Origin: Helicobacter sp. 12S02634-8
GTDB taxonomy: Bacteria; Campylobacterota; Campylobacteria; Campylobacterales; Helicobacteraceae
DNA length: 56,115 nt
NCBI RefSeq assembly: GCF_002272865.1
Contig: NZ_MLAP01000012.1
Span: 1-56,115 of the forward strand
Reading direction: 5' to 3'
This document shows, in pieces, positions 17,667 to 26,829 of this stretch. The notes beneath the pieces are model-generated. The model had not been told where the DNA came from and did not search any database. It saw only the letters and a program-made list of their open reading frames with translations. Position 1 is the first letter of the stretch. Each line of letters begins with the position of its first letter. The position numbers and the translations under genes were made by a program.

Positions 17667-18686
17667 ATGCTTGAGAGTGATCGTTTATTGATGGGTTTGT
17701 GCTTGCAAGAAGCTTGGAAATATCAAACCCTTACATTTCCCAATCCAGCAGTGGGCGCGATGGTAGTGGGCAAAAATGGCACAATACTTTCTCTCCAAGC
17801 ACACACGAAAAGTGGCGATGCGCACGCTGAAATTAATGCCCTAAAAATCGCTTATGAAACCTTGAGTCAACGCCCTTGCCCTGCGCAGAGTTCTAGTGAT
17901 ATCCACGCATTTTTGAGCCAGCACCATCAAGGTATTTTCAATGATTGCAGTATTTATGTGACCTTAGAGCCGTGCAATCATTATGGCAAAACGCCCCCTT
18001 GTGCAGAGCTTTTAGAGATGATTAAACCCCAAAGGATCATTATCGGTGCTCCAGAAAGACAAGGCAAGGCTAGCGGGGGGAGAGAGAGATTAGAGAAAGC
18101 AGGTATCTGCATACAAGCAGGGGTTTTGCAAGAAGAGTGTGAAAAGATGTTAGACCCGTTTTTGTGCTATACGCAAAAGGGACATTTCAATCTGTTTAAA
18201 ATCGCCCAGAGGCTCAATGGCGATTATAAGAGTGGAGTGATTTCGGGGGAAAAATCCAGAGAATTTACCCACAACCAACGCACCATAGCCGATAGACTCA
18301 TTGTTTCTGGAGCGACTTTGCGAACAGATAGACCGATTTTAGACGCTAGGTATGCTGCATTAAAATATGGCAAAAAAGCCCCCCATATCAAGGTATTGAG
18401 CACGCGGGGTGATTTTGATCCTAGTATCGCAGCTTTTGGTGTGGAGGGGCGTTGTGTGGAGGTTTGCCATCATATCCTTGAATTGGGATTGGAATCAGGA
18501 TTTAATATCATTGAGGGAGGTTGGGGGCTTTTTGAGAGTCTTTATATGCATATTGATATGGTTTTAATGCATTGCTCTGCTAGCTTGTATGGGGCTTTTG
18601 AAGTGAGTGGATTTCCATGGGCTGGCAAGATAGTCTATGTGCAGCAGTTGGGAGATGATGCGTTATTATGGATAAAAAAATCCTAA
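17667..18686 (+). CDS. ribD: Bifunctional riboflavin deaminase/reductase RibD
   Basis: A 339-residue two-domain enzyme for the second and third steps of riboflavin synthesis. The N-terminal deaminase has the zinc motif HAEINAL near residue 52 and LEPCNHYGKTPPC near residue 100. The C-terminal reductase begins near residue 170 with FNLFKIAQRLNG and includes VSGATLRTDRPILDARY. The C-terminal domain looks slightly diverged (NIIEGGWGLFESL in place of the usual Gly-rich end), but length is near normal. It overlaps the following methyltransferase gene by 19 bases, so the two are probably coupled. Confidence 0.92.
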   Translation: MLESDRLLMGLCLQEAWKYQTLTFPNPAVGAMVVGKNGTILSLQAHTKSGDAHAEINALKIAYETLSQRPCPAQSSSDIHAFLSQHHQGIFNDCSIYVTLEPCNHYGKTPPCAELLEMIKPQRIIIGAPERQGKASGGRERLEKAGICIQAGVLQEECEKMLDPFLCYTQKGHFNLFKIAQRLNGDYKSGVISGEKSREFTHNQRTIADRLIVSGATLRTDRPILDARYAALKYGKKAPHIKVLSTRGDFDPSIAAFGVEGRCVEVCHHILELGLESGFNIIEGGWGLFESLYMHIDMVLMHCSASLYGAFEVSGFPWAGKIVYVQQLGDDALLWIKKS

Positions 18687-19420
18687 AAATCTATCAGCTA
18701 AGCGATGGGTATTGCTACAACAGCGATAGCTTGTTTTTGTATGACTTTGCAAGGCGATTTTTTAAAAAATCTTGGAGTGTTTTGGAGGTGGGCTCAGGGA
18801 GTGGGGTTGTTGGCTTGCTTTGTGCAAGGGAGGGGATAGGGCAGCTTGTGATGGTCGAGAGAGATAGTGGGGCGGCCTTTTTATCAAAAATCAATGCTAA
18901 GAGCGCAGGGCTAGAAGCCCAAGTTGTGTGTGCTGATTTTTTGCAATATCAAACATTGCAAAGATTTGATATGATTATCTCTAATCCACCTTTTTATCGC
19001 ACAGGGGTGGTTGCAGCGAAGAATCATCGTGTGCATATGGGTAGAAATGAGATGTTTTTGCCTTTTGAGAATCTTTGCAAGCAAGTCAAGAGATTTTTAA
19101 AGCCCAAGGGGAGTTTTGTATTTTGCTATGACGCTAAAGAAGCCCATCGGGTATTTTATCTACTCAAAGCCACAGGGTTCAACGCAGAAACAGCGAGGTT
19201 TGTCTATCCGCGCATTGAAAAGGAGGCAAGTTTGATACTTTGCCAAGCTAGGATCAATACCCAATCGAGTCTGAAGATTTTGCCCCCCTTGATTGTGCAT
19301 TATTCTCCAGTCCAAACAGACAATACCGATGAGGTCAGAGAGATTTATAAAAGGAGCAATACCTATAGTATCAAGGTGTGTTCCCAACATCTGCCGCCTC
19401 TTTTGGGCGAGGATTATTAA
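18668..19420 (+). CDS. N6-adenine-type methyltransferase (TrmN6-like)
   Basis: A 250-residue SAM-dependent methyltransferase. The SAM motif I is VLEVGSGSGVVGLLCA and the catalytic motif IV is IISNPPFYRTG, the NPPF/Y signature of N6-adenine or glutamine methylases. It resembles the TrmN6 group, which modifies A37 of a valine tRNA, and corresponds in position to HP1504. Its TAA shares one base with the ATG of the copper ATPase gene. The substrate is inferred from the family. Confidence 0.8.
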   Translation: MDKKILKIYQLSDGYCYNSDSLFLYDFARRFFKKSWSVLEVGSGSGVVGLLCAREGIGQLVMVERDSGAAFLSKINAKSAGLEAQVVCADFLQYQTLQRFDMIISNPPFYRTGVVAAKNHRVHMGRNEMFLPFENLCKQVKRFLKPKGSFVFCYDAKEAHRVFYLLKATGFNAETARFVYPRIEKEASLILCQARINTQSSLKILPPLIVHYSPVQTDNTDEVREIYKRSNTYSIKVCSQHLPPLLGEDY

Positions 19421-21810
19421 TGCCTTGTTGTTCACACTGCCACTTAGAATACCCAGAAAGTGCCTTGAAGCATTGTAAAAGCGGAGATAAGGATCTGTAT
19501 TTTTGCTGCAATGGCTGTGAGAGTGTGTATTTTTTGCTCCAAGAAAGCGGGCTAGAGGGCTTTTATGATAAATTAGGTAAAAATACGCTCTCGCCCATTG
19601 GTAATCAAGACCTCAAAGACAATCTTGCATCCTTTGATACGGCTGCTTTTGCAAAAAAATATATTTATCTCAAAGATGGGCTTTCACAAATTTCATTGAT
19701 CATAGAGGGGATCCATTGTGCGGCGTGTATTTGGCTCAATGAAAAGATACTCAATGCACAAGATGGTATCTATGAAGCAAGTGTCCATTATACAAACAAT
19801 CGTGTCAAAATCACTTTTGATGCGAACAAAATCAAGCCCTCTGCAATCATTTCTCTAATCCGCTCTATCGGCTATGATGCTTATGTGTATGACCCTAAAA
19901 TACAAGAAGTCAAATCCAAACAAGAGCACAAGAGCTATTATATTGGCTTGATTGTAGGTGTTTTTTGCACGATGAATATCATGTGGATTGCTGTGGCGCA
20001 GTATGCGGGATATTTTATGGGGATTGATAAGGAGATGAAAGATGTCTTGAATCTCGTGTCTTTTATCTTAAGCACACCGGTGTTGTTTTTTACTGGTAGG
20101 ATTTTTTTTGTTGGGGCATATTATGGGCTAAAACACCGCTTTATCGGTATGGATTTGCTGGTATGCACAGGGGCAAGCTTGACTTATTTGTATTCGATTT
20201 ATGCAGCACTCAGTGGGGTGGGAGAAACTTATTTTGAATCGGTTGCGATGATTGTTACGATTGTTTTTGCGGGCAAGTTTTTAGAAATCAAGTCCAAGAA
20301 AACAGCTGGTGATGCCCTTGATAAAATCAGTTCAAAAATCCCTAGCAATGTGGTGGTGTTAGAGGGTGATCAAAGAATCCCTAAGACGCCTCAAGAAGTG
20401 CGTGTGGGAGATATTATTGAAGTGCTCCCTGGAGAGTCTTTGGCATTAGATGGGCGTTTGATTGATACAGAAGTTTTTTTGGATACTCGGGCGTTAAATG
20501 GTGAGTCTGTGCCCCTAAAAGTCCAAGCCAATCAAGAGGTATTTTCAGGCTATGTCAATACCGACAAGCGCTTCACATATGCAGTCAGTAAGCCTTTTGA
20601 AGACTCTGTGATGAGCCGTTTGGTGCGGCTTTTAGAGGATTGTATCGCACACAAACCCCGCATACAAACATTAGCCAATACACTTTCGCAGTATTTTTCA
20701 AGGGCTGTGCTGGGCGTGGGTGCGTTGAGCTTTTTGGGTTGGTATTTTTGGGGTGGCGTGGGATTTGAGCAGGCTTTAGTGGTTGCTATTGCAGTGATTG
20801 TGATTTCTTGCCCTTGTGCTTTGGCTTTAGCCACGCCTATAGCCACGGTCATAGGGCTTGGAGAAGCCTATAAAAAAGGCTTAGCGTTTAAAGAAGCAGC
20901 ATTTTTAGAAAGTATGGCAAAGGCAAATGTAGTGCTTTTGGATAAAACAGGCACATTGACAATGGGCTATCCTGATGTGGTAGCTGTGAGGGAGTTTCAT
21001 GTATTTGATAAAGAGCTTTTGAGTGCTTTTGTTTCTGCGAGCAAGCACCCTGTTTCTATGGGCGTGGGGAGATTTTTAGGGGAGTCTGGCCTGTGTGTGA
21101 GCGATTTTGTTGAAAACACTGCGCGGGGTATTCAGGCATTTCAAGATGGAAAAGTATTGCTAGGAGGGAGTTTGGAGTATCTTGAATCCCAAGGTGTGCA
21201 TATCCCTGATATCAAGGGCTTGGATCAAAATATGGTCTTTGCTTATGCGATCCAAAAGGAGCTCCAAGCAGTGTTTTTGCTGCAAGATACGCTCAAAGAG
21301 GGGGCGAGGGAGTTTGTTTGCTTTCTAGCAAAGAAGGGCGTAGATATCAAGATACTCAGTGGCGATCGGGAAGCAGTGGTCAAAGATATTGCTTGTAAGC
21401 TTGGTGTGCAAGAGTATCGAGCTTCTTTGAGCCCTGAAGAAAAGGTGCAGATAGTTGATTCCTATCACCAAAAAGGCGATATTGTCGTGATGATCGGAGA
21501 TGGTATCAATGATACATTGGCTTTGAGTAAAAGCGATGTAGGGATTTCTATGGGAGCAGGCAGCGATATTGCTATCATTTCTTCTGATGTGGTGATCCTT
21601 GATGACAAGCTTGGCACACTCTTAGAGGCTTTTAAGATTTCACAGAGGACTTATCGTATCATCAAGCAAAATATTATTTTGAGTATTGTTTATAATGCTT
21701 TGATGATTCCTTTGGCTGTGATGGGCTTTGTGATACCACTTGTAGCAGCGTTGAGTATGAGTTTGAGCTCGTTTTTGGTTGTGTTTAATAGCTCGCGTAT
21801 CCGAAAATAA
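19420..21810 (+). CDS. ccoI: Copper-translocating P1B-type ATPase for cbb3 oxidase assembly (CcoI/FixI-like)
   Basis: A 796-residue inner-membrane ATPase. The start at 19420 overlaps the previous stop (TAATG); an upstream in-frame start would overlap 42 bases more. A Cys-rich N-terminal domain (CSHCHLEYPESALKHC, CCNGCESVYFL) typical of CcoI precedes a heavy-metal domain with HCAAC near residue 100. Eight membrane segments follow, with CPC near residue 463 in ISCPCALALATP. The phosphorylation site DKTGTLTMG is near 507 and the hinge MIGDGINDTLALSKSDVG near 692. The family exports or loads Cu for the CuB centre of cbb3 oxidase. It belongs functionally with ccoNOQP and ccoS elsewhere in the window. 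Confidence 0.88.
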   Translation: MPCCSHCHLEYPESALKHCKSGDKDLYFCCNGCESVYFLLQESGLEGFYDKLGKNTLSPIGNQDLKDNLASFDTAAFAKKYIYLKDGLSQISLIIEGIHCAACIWLNEKILNAQDGIYEASVHYTNNRVKITFDANKIKPSAIISLIRSIGYDAYVYDPKIQEVKSKQEHKSYYIGLIVGVFCTMNIMWIAVAQYAGYFMGIDKEMKDVLNLVSFILSTPVLFFTGRIFFVGAYYGLKHRFIGMDLLVCTGASLTYLYSIYAALSGVGETYFESVAMIVTIVFAGKFLEIKSKKTAGDALDKISSKIPSNVVVLEGDQRIPKTPQEVRVGDIIEVLPGESLALDGRLIDTEVFLDTRALNGESVPLKVQANQEVFSGYVNTDKRFTYAVSKPFEDSVMSRLVRLLEDCIAHKPRIQTLANTLSQYFSRAVLGVGALSFLGWYFWGGVGFEQALVVAIAVIVISCPCALALATPIATVIGLGEAYKKGLAFKEAAFLESMAKANVVLLDKTGTLTMGYPDVVAVREFHVFDKELLSAFVSASKHPVSMGVGRFLGESGLCVSDFVENTARGIQAFQDGKVLLGGSLEYLESQGVHIPDIKGLDQNMVFAYAIQKELQAVFLLQDTLKEGAREFVCFLAKKGVDIKILSGDREAVVKDIACKLGVQEYRASLSPEEKVQIVDSYHQKGDIVVMIGDGINDTLALSKSDVGISMGAGSDIAIISSDVVILDDKLGTLLEAFKISQRTYRIIKQNIILSIVYNALMIPLAVMGFVIPLVAALSMSLSSFLVVFNSSRIRK

Positions 21811-21835
21811 AATCCCTTAAATAAAATTCATTATA

Positions 21836-21890
21836 AAAAATAATAATAGTTCTTATTTTTATGTTAATTTAAGCTAACTTGTTTTATAAT
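21836..21890 (+). promoter_or_regulatory. Fur-box-like dyad and promoter of hugZ
   Basis: Arms AAAAATAA (21836-21843) and TTATTTTT (21853-21860) flank TAATAGTTC, giving an A/T-rich dyad close to the Helicobacter Fur pattern of AATAAT/ATTATT arms. A perfect -10 TATAAT is at 21885-21890, so the dyad ends just upstream of the -35 region. AAGGAGAAAA precedes the ATG. Iron-responsive control of a heme-oxygenase gene would fit; the binding is inferred. Confidence 0.5.
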
Positions 21891-21950
21891 CCTCCAATTT
21901 AAAAATAAGCGTTAAAGTTAGAAGGCATTAAAACCAAACAAGGAGAAAAA

Positions 21951-22712
21951 ATGGAATTTCAAAGTATTATCACTCATATGAATGACCATCACCAGTTGGA
22001 GTTAATCGGTCTTCTAAAGAAATTTGGACAAATCCATAGCCCCCAAGACACCAAGCTTTTGAGTGTCGATGCCTTGGGTATGGATATCGGTTATGATGGG
22101 AGTAAAAGCCTTAGGATTGAATTCCCTCAGAAGGTATCTGATGGGAATATGCGAGAAGGGCTAAAAAACGCCATTATTGAGATGTGTCAAAGTATCCCTA
22201 AGACACTAGATATCCAAGCAGTGCAAAAGGATATTGAAGCATTTATCAATGCATGTGGATCCGTGATTATCTCAAGTGTGCACGCTTCTGGGGAGGTTGT
22301 TTGCTCTTATGCGCCACTTTTGCGGGGCAATGGCAAATATTATATCTATATCAGCGAGGTCAGTGAGCATTATGAGAGCTTGCGTGCAAACCCTAAAAAT
22401 GTCGAAGTGATGTTTTTAGAAGATGAATCCAAGGCCAAGTCTGTCATTTTAAGGAAGCGTCTGCGCTATAAGACAGAGGTAACTTTTATTGAACGTGGCG
22501 AAGAGTTTGAAAATGTTTTTGATAACTTTGTCGCAGACAATGGTGGGGCAGGAGGGATCAAGACGATCCGCAATATGATGGATTTCCATCTTGTTGGCCT
22601 TGAGTTTAAAAAGGGTAGGTTTGTCAAAGGATTTGGACAAGCCTATGACATCATTGATGGCAAAATATCTTATATAGGAGGTGATGGCAATCCCCATAAA
22701 ATAAAAAAATAA
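21951..22712 (+). CDS. hugZ: HugZ-type heme oxygenase
   Basis: A 253-residue cytoplasmic protein of the split-barrel (pyridoxamine-phosphate-oxidase-like) HugZ family, which opens heme to release iron. The N-terminal domain has MEFQSIITHMNDHHQLELIGLL, and the barrel begins near residue 100 with SVHASGEVVCSYAPLLRGNGKYYIYISEVSEHY broken into strands. The C-terminal loop keeps a His (H249 in GNPHKIKK), matching the position of the heme-ligating His245 known in H. pylori HugZ. It is monocistronic, with a Fur-like dyad upstream and terminator-like hairpins downstream. Confidence 0.9.
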   Translation: MEFQSIITHMNDHHQLELIGLLKKFGQIHSPQDTKLLSVDALGMDIGYDGSKSLRIEFPQKVSDGNMREGLKNAIIEMCQSIPKTLDIQAVQKDIEAFINACGSVIISSVHASGEVVCSYAPLLRGNGKYYIYISEVSEHYESLRANPKNVEVMFLEDESKAKSVILRKRLRYKTEVTFIERGEEFENVFDNFVADNGGAGGIKTIRNMMDFHLVGLEFKKGRFVKGFGQAYDIIDGKISYIGGDGNPHKIKK

Positions 22713-22855
22713 TTCTTAATTTATTGTTCAAGATTAAAGGAGAGATAGGTGTGGTTGTGGTGTGGGTCTCCTTTAGTTTGGTTGTTTAGTTTGTAAATCG
22801 TGATTTAGTTAAGCAATGTCTCCCATTGTCTTAGCTTTGCATTATCTTCCTTTTT

Positions 22856-22895
22856 AAATAAATGCTAGGTTCTCCCCCTAGTCATTTATTTTTTA
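22856..22895 (+). terminator. Probable intrinsic terminator after hugZ
   Basis: AAATAAATG-CTAG (22856-22868) pairs with CTAG-t-CATTTATTT (22778-type arm at 22878-22891) with a single-base bulge and a nine-base C-rich loop, followed by TTTTA. An A-rich left flank would also allow termination from the right. Confidence 0.5.
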
Positions 22896-23015
22896 TATTG
22901 CATTATAATCCCCCAATCAATCCAGTAGTCCCTAAAGCCTTTTGAGGTATTTTCTAAAAATATTAAAATACATAAAAATCTAGCAGAATTTAAGCCTAAA
23001 AAATAAAAGATGTTT

Positions 23016-23021
23016 TATACT
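23016..23021 (+). promoter_or_regulatory. -10 element before the EamA transporter chain
   Basis: TATACT within TGTTTTATACT, 26 bases before ATG at 23048. The ribosome binding site AAGGACAGCA follows. It may drive the chain to 28707. Confidence 0.45.
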
Positions 23022-23047
23022 TTAGGTAGTTTTTCTCAAGGACAGCA

Positions 23048-23956
23048 ATGAAATATTCACAAACAAGTCTAGGGATTTTTTATATGGCAGCGTCATCTTT
23101 TAGCTTTGCTTTGATGAACGCTTTTGTCAAGATTTTATCCCCTCAGCTCTCTCCGATGGAAAATATATTTTTTCGTTCTTTTGTGATGGTGATTTTTGTG
23201 TTGGGGATTTTTAGCGTCGCTCCACCGAGTAATAAAAACAAGAAAAAAGGTGGCTGGGGCAAGCTCATCTTTCGTGCTACTATTGGGGGCTTGAGTATGC
23301 TAGCTTTGTTTTATAATATCGCGACTATCCCCCTAGGGACAGCCACAGCTTTTGCGCAGAGTGTGCCGATATACACGGTAGTGTTTTCGATAATTTTTTT
23401 GAGAGAAAGACCTACAATAGGCGTTATTTTTGCTACGATTATTGGTTTTATCGGTGTGATTTTTATCTCTAATCCGAGTGTGGGGAGCTTGGCAGCTAAG
23501 AATATCTTTGCTGGGGTGTTTAGTGGCGTGAGTGCAGCGCTAGCGTTTATCACCTTGAGGAGCTTGCGGGATTATTTTGATGAAAAAAGTGTTGTATTTG
23601 CCTTTGGTATCACAATGACTTTGATTGGTGGGGTGGGGATTTTTATTGATATCCCTTATCTTTCAAATGGCTGGAGCACTCCTAATGGCACAGCTTGGAT
23701 TTATATCGTAGCAATGGGTTTAGCAGGGACTTTTGGGCAGCAGTTTTTGACACGCGCATATATGCTTGCCCCAGCAGGGATAGTTGCGCCTATTGATTAT
23801 AGCCGTATTGTGTGGGGGGTGATATTTGGGCTATTTTTGGGCGATCGTTTCCCTGATATTATCAGTGCTCTTGGGATTTTTCTAATCCTTGCTTCTGGGA
23901 TCATGATAGCACTCCCAGTATTTTTGCGTGATATGAAAAGGATAAAAAATGCTTGA
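23048..23956 (+). CDS. EamA/DMT-family membrane exporter
   Basis: A 302-residue protein with ten predicted membrane helices in two EamA repeats. The first repeat includes SSFSFALMNAFVKIL and PLGTATAFAQSVPIYTVVFSIIFLRERP; the second, from about residue 155, includes GVSAALAFITLRSL and GIVAPIDYSRIVWGVIFGLFLGDRFPD. The paired PxxxxxxSxxxLxE-type helices are typical of drug/metabolite exporters. Substrate is unknown. Its stop overlaps the next gene by eight bases, starting a closely packed chain. Confidence 0.88.
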   Translation: MKYSQTSLGIFYMAASSFSFALMNAFVKILSPQLSPMENIFFRSFVMVIFVLGIFSVAPPSNKNKKKGGWGKLIFRATIGGLSMLALFYNIATIPLGTATAFAQSVPIYTVVFSIIFLRERPTIGVIFATIIGFIGVIFISNPSVGSLAAKNIFAGVFSGVSAALAFITLRSLRDYFDEKSVVFAFGITMTLIGGVGIFIDIPYLSNGWSTPNGTAWIYIVAMGLAGTFGQQFLTRAYMLAPAGIVAPIDYSRIVWGVIFGLFLGDRFPDIISALGIFLILASGIMIALPVFLRDMKRIKNA

Positions 23957-24359
23957 TATCAAATCGATTCTAACACAAAGTAAAACAATAGCTATTATAG
24001 GTCTGAGTCCTGATACAACAAAAGACAGCCATCAAGTGGGGAAATATCTGTTGCAAGTAGGCTATAGCATTGTCCCAATTTATCCCAAAGAAGATGAGAT
24101 TTTAGACCAAAAGGTTTATGCTAATCTCCAAGAAGCCCTATGGGCTAAAAAGCCTGATATTGTGGTTGTGTTTCGTAGGAGTGAGCATTGTCAAGCCATC
24201 GCACAAGAGATTTTGCAAGCTAAATTTTTGCCCCAAGTCTTTTGGATGCAGCTTGGGATAACAAACCAACAAGCCAAAGATATGCTAGAATCACAACATA
24301 TCAAAGTCGTTCAAGATAAATGTATCAAAATAGAACACCAAAGACTGATTGGGGGATAG
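23949..24359 (+). CDS. CoA-binding domain protein (YccU-like)
   Basis: A 136-residue single Rossmann-type domain. Features are TIAIIGLSPDTTKDSHQVGKYLLQ at the N-terminus, VPIYPKEDEILDQKVYANLQEA, and DIVVVFRRSEHC then FWMQLGITNQQAKDML. Members resemble the CoA-binding domain of succinyl-CoA synthetase; their role is not established. It overlaps the EamA gene by eight bases and ends two bases before the threonine deaminase ATG. Confidence 0.85.
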   Translation: MLDIKSILTQSKTIAIIGLSPDTTKDSHQVGKYLLQVGYSIVPIYPKEDEILDQKVYANLQEALWAKKPDIVVVFRRSEHCQAIAQEILQAKFLPQVFWMQLGITNQQAKDMLESQHIKVVQDKCIKIEHQRLIGG

Positions 24360-24361
24360 AT

Positions 24362-25573
24362 ATGATTTCTTTAGACACAATCAAGCAAGCACGCTCAAGG
24401 ATCGCCTCGATTATCGAGCCTATCCCGCTTTCATTTGCTCCTAGATTGAGCCAAGAAGTGGGCGCACAAATCTATCTGAAAAAAGAAAATCTCCAGCGCA
24501 CAGGGGCTTTTAAGATACGCGGGGCATTTAATAAAATCGCAAGTATGGATAAACGCGAGCGTTTGTGTGGTGTTATCGCAGCTTCTGCAGGGAACCACGC
24601 ACAAGGAGTGGCTTATTCAGCGAGTCATTTTGGTGTGCGCTCTGTGATTGTAATGCCTGAGGCCACGCCTTTACTCAAGGTGAGCGCGACTAAAAGGCTA
24701 GGGGCAGAGGTGATTTTAGCAGGGGATAATTATGATGAAGCCTATGCACACGCACTCAAGCTCTCTCAAGAGCAAAAGCTGCATTTTATCCACCCATTTG
24801 CTGATGATGAGGTGATGGCAGGGCAGGGGAGCATTGCTTTAGAAATGCTAGAAGAAGAGCCCTCTCTCAATACCATTTTAGTCCCCATAGGTGGGGGTGG
24901 GCTGATAGGGGGTATTGCGAGTGTTTATAAGGCTTTGTGTCCTGATGTGCGTGTGATTGGTGTGACAGCTAAGGGGGCAAGGGCCATGCGAGAGAGTTTT
25001 AAATCAAGGAGTATCCAAAAGGTAGATTCTGTGCGCACGATTGCTGATGGGATTGCTGTGCGTGATGTGAATCAAAAAAACTTTGATTATATCTGCGAGG
25101 GCGTGAGTGATGTGCTTGAAGTTGATGATGAAGAGATTGCTAGCGGGATTTTGTATCTATTAGAAAATCAAAAATTAGTTGTCGAGGGTGCAGGCGCTAC
25201 GGGTGTGGCAGCACTTTTGCATAAAAAGCTTGATTTAAAGCCCACTGATAAGGTTGGGGTTGTGCTGAGTGGGGGGAATATTGATGTGACAATGCTCAAT
25301 CTCATCATCGAAAAAGGCTTACTCAAAACAGATCGCAAGCTCAAATTCAAGGTCATTTTAATCGATAAGCCAGGAAGTTTGCAGAAACTCACAGATATTT
25401 TGACTCAAGTGGGGGCAAATATTGTCCAGATTGATTATGATCGTGTGAGTGTGCATCTTGAATATGGGGATGCGAGTGTTACGATGGCGCTAGAAACAAA
25501 AGGCAAAGACCACAAAGAGCAGATCCGACGCAAGCTCTTAGAACATGGATACAAATTCAACGAGATTTTTTGA
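24362..25573 (+). CDS. ilvA: Threonine ammonia-lyase with C-terminal ACT domain
   Basis: A 403-residue PLP enzyme converting threonine to 2-oxobutyrate and ammonia. The PLP lysine is in GAFKIRGAFNKI near residue 51, then ASAGNHAQGVAYSA and the phosphate-binding VPIGGGGLIGG. The C-terminus, about residues 328-403, is one ACT-like domain (FKVILIDKPGSLQKLTDIL), as in short catabolic-type (TdcB/ilvA1-like) enzymes rather than the longer two-ACT biosynthetic form. The ATG at 24362 with GGGGGATAG upstream is preferred to an earlier in-frame start inside the previous gene. It overlaps the next gene by TGATG. Biosynthetic or catabolic use is not decided by sequence. Confidence 0.9.
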   Translation: MISLDTIKQARSRIASIIEPIPLSFAPRLSQEVGAQIYLKKENLQRTGAFKIRGAFNKIASMDKRERLCGVIAASAGNHAQGVAYSASHFGVRSVIVMPEATPLLKVSATKRLGAEVILAGDNYDEAYAHALKLSQEQKLHFIHPFADDEVMAGQGSIALEMLEEEPSLNTILVPIGGGGLIGGIASVYKALCPDVRVIGVTAKGARAMRESFKSRSIQKVDSVRTIADGIAVRDVNQKNFDYICEGVSDVLEVDDEEIASGILYLLENQKLVVEGAGATGVAALLHKKLDLKPTDKVGVVLSGGNIDVTMLNLIIEKGLLKTDRKLKFKVILIDKPGSLQKLTDILTQVGANIVQIDYDRVSVHLEYGDASVTMALETKGKDHKEQIRRKLLEHGYKFNEIF

Positions 25574-26829
25574 TGGCCTCCCCTCCATTTCAAAATATCG
25601 CTTTATACCTAAAAATCTGGCTCAACCAGCACAGCCAGACCAAGCGCTCTTTTGATATTGTAGATATCTTCTTTTTGTTGATCGCTTTAAGCAGCGTTGC
25701 TTTGCAATTTATGATGATAGGGCAGATTTCTATCAGCTACAAAGAGGCATATGGGTTTTTTTATGAAAAGAGCTTTGTGTTTGACTTAGCAAGGCTGAGT
25801 GTGGAGATTTTTGGGCATAATGATTATGCTTTGAGGGCGCCATTTGTTGGGATTCATTTTTTGAATATGCTTTTGGTGTATGCTATCGGTAGAAATTATC
25901 TGAAAAAGCCCACAGATAGCCTGTTTTTAACACTCATTTATGCAATGCTCCCAGGGGTGAATTTCAGCTCAATTTTATTGATGAAAAGTGGGTTGATTAT
26001 TTTGATTTCACTTTGGATTTGCTATATCAATATCCGATACAAAAAGATTCCATATATCGCACTATTTTTGAGCGTGTTTATTGATAGCAGTTCGAGTGTG
26101 CTATTTTTGGCCGTGGTGTTTTATGCGATTAAAAATAAAATGCCTAAAACAATTATGTATTGTCTTGGGGGTTTTGCGATCAATATGTATTTGTTTGATA
26201 TTGATATTGGGGGCAGACCACAGGGGCATTTTCTTGATATGCTCGGTGAGATGGCGATGTTGTTTTCACCTTTTTTGTTTATTTATTATAACTACACACT
26301 TTATTGGGCGATCACAAAGCACCAAAACAATCTGATGACTTATATCGGAGTGACTAGCTTGATGTTTACGCTCTTGCTTTCTATCCGTCAAAGTATCGAT
26401 GCAGAGATTTTTATCCCCATGAGTGCTGTGGGATTGCCGATTATGATCAAGAGCTTTTTTAATGATATGCGTATCCGATTGCCCCGCTTTCGGACGCATT
26501 ATCGGGTGAGATTTTTTGTTGTGTTTGCTGTGCTGTTTTTAGAAACTTTTTGCTTGTTTGCCAATAAATGGAGTTATGTGTTGAGTGCTAAGGATAATTT
26601 TGCCTCTAACTATTATATCGCCAAAGAAATTGCCCAAGGGCTCAAAGCTTATGGTATCAAGGCAATCACGCTCAAAGATGAACGGCTCGCGCTCCGTTTG
26701 CGTTTTTATGGCATACAAACAGGAGGGGATCTAAGACTGATTAAAATCCCCAATGGCACAAAAGGCGATATTGGTATCAAATATATGGGTAGAAATATCC
26801 GTTCTTATAATATCATCAAGACCAAATAA
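25573..26829 (+). CDS. Multi-pass membrane protein, ArnT/GT39-like
   Basis: A 418-residue protein with about ten hydrophobic segments. The early pattern SYKEAYGFFYE, NDYALRAPFVGIHFLNMLLVYAIGR and LTLIYAMLPGVNFSS follows the layout of GT39/ArnT-type lipid-linked glycosyltransferases, whose first periplasmic loop carries an acidic residue and whose second helix begins with RxP. A short soluble C-terminal tail follows the last helix. The assignment is structural analogy. Its ATG shares a base with the ilvA stop, and its last codon overlaps the prepilin-like gene start, so the three are coupled. Confidence 0.55.
   Translation: MASPPFQNIALYLKIWLNQHSQTKRSFDIVDIFFLLIALSSVALQFMMIGQISISYKEAYGFFYEKSFVFDLARLSVEIFGHNDYALRAPFVGIHFLNMLLVYAIGRNYLKKPTDSLFLTLIYAMLPGVNFSSILLMKSGLIILISLWICYINIRYKKIPYIALFLSVFIDSSSSVLFLAVVFYAIKNKMPKTIMYCLGGFAINMYLFDIDIGGRPQGHFLDMLGEMAMLFSPFLFIYYNYTLYWAITKHQNNLMTYIGVTSLMFTLLLSIRQSIDAEIFIPMSAVGLPIMIKSFFNDMRIRLPRFRTHYRVRFFVVFAVLFLETFCLFANKWSYVLSAKDNFASNYYIAKEIAQGLKAYGIKAITLKDERLALRLRFYGIQTGGDLRLIKIPNGTKGDIGIKYMGRNIRSYNIIKTK

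Larger units (their letters stand above)
22713..23047. other. Gene-free stretch between hugZ and the EamA transporter
   Basis: These 335 bases hold no credible gene. They contain an inverted repeat TAAAGGAGA/TCTCCTTTA (22735-22743 and 22767-22775, 23-base loop), the terminator-like hairpin listed separately, and a -10 TATACT at 23016-23021, 27 bases before the next ATG. Confidence 0.6.

Noticed and set aside
22735-22775. TAAAGGAGA/TCTCCTTTA inverted repeat considered as a riboswitch or terminator
   Set aside because: The loop is 23 bases, no T run follows and no known riboswitch core is present; the later hairpin at 22856 is the better terminator.
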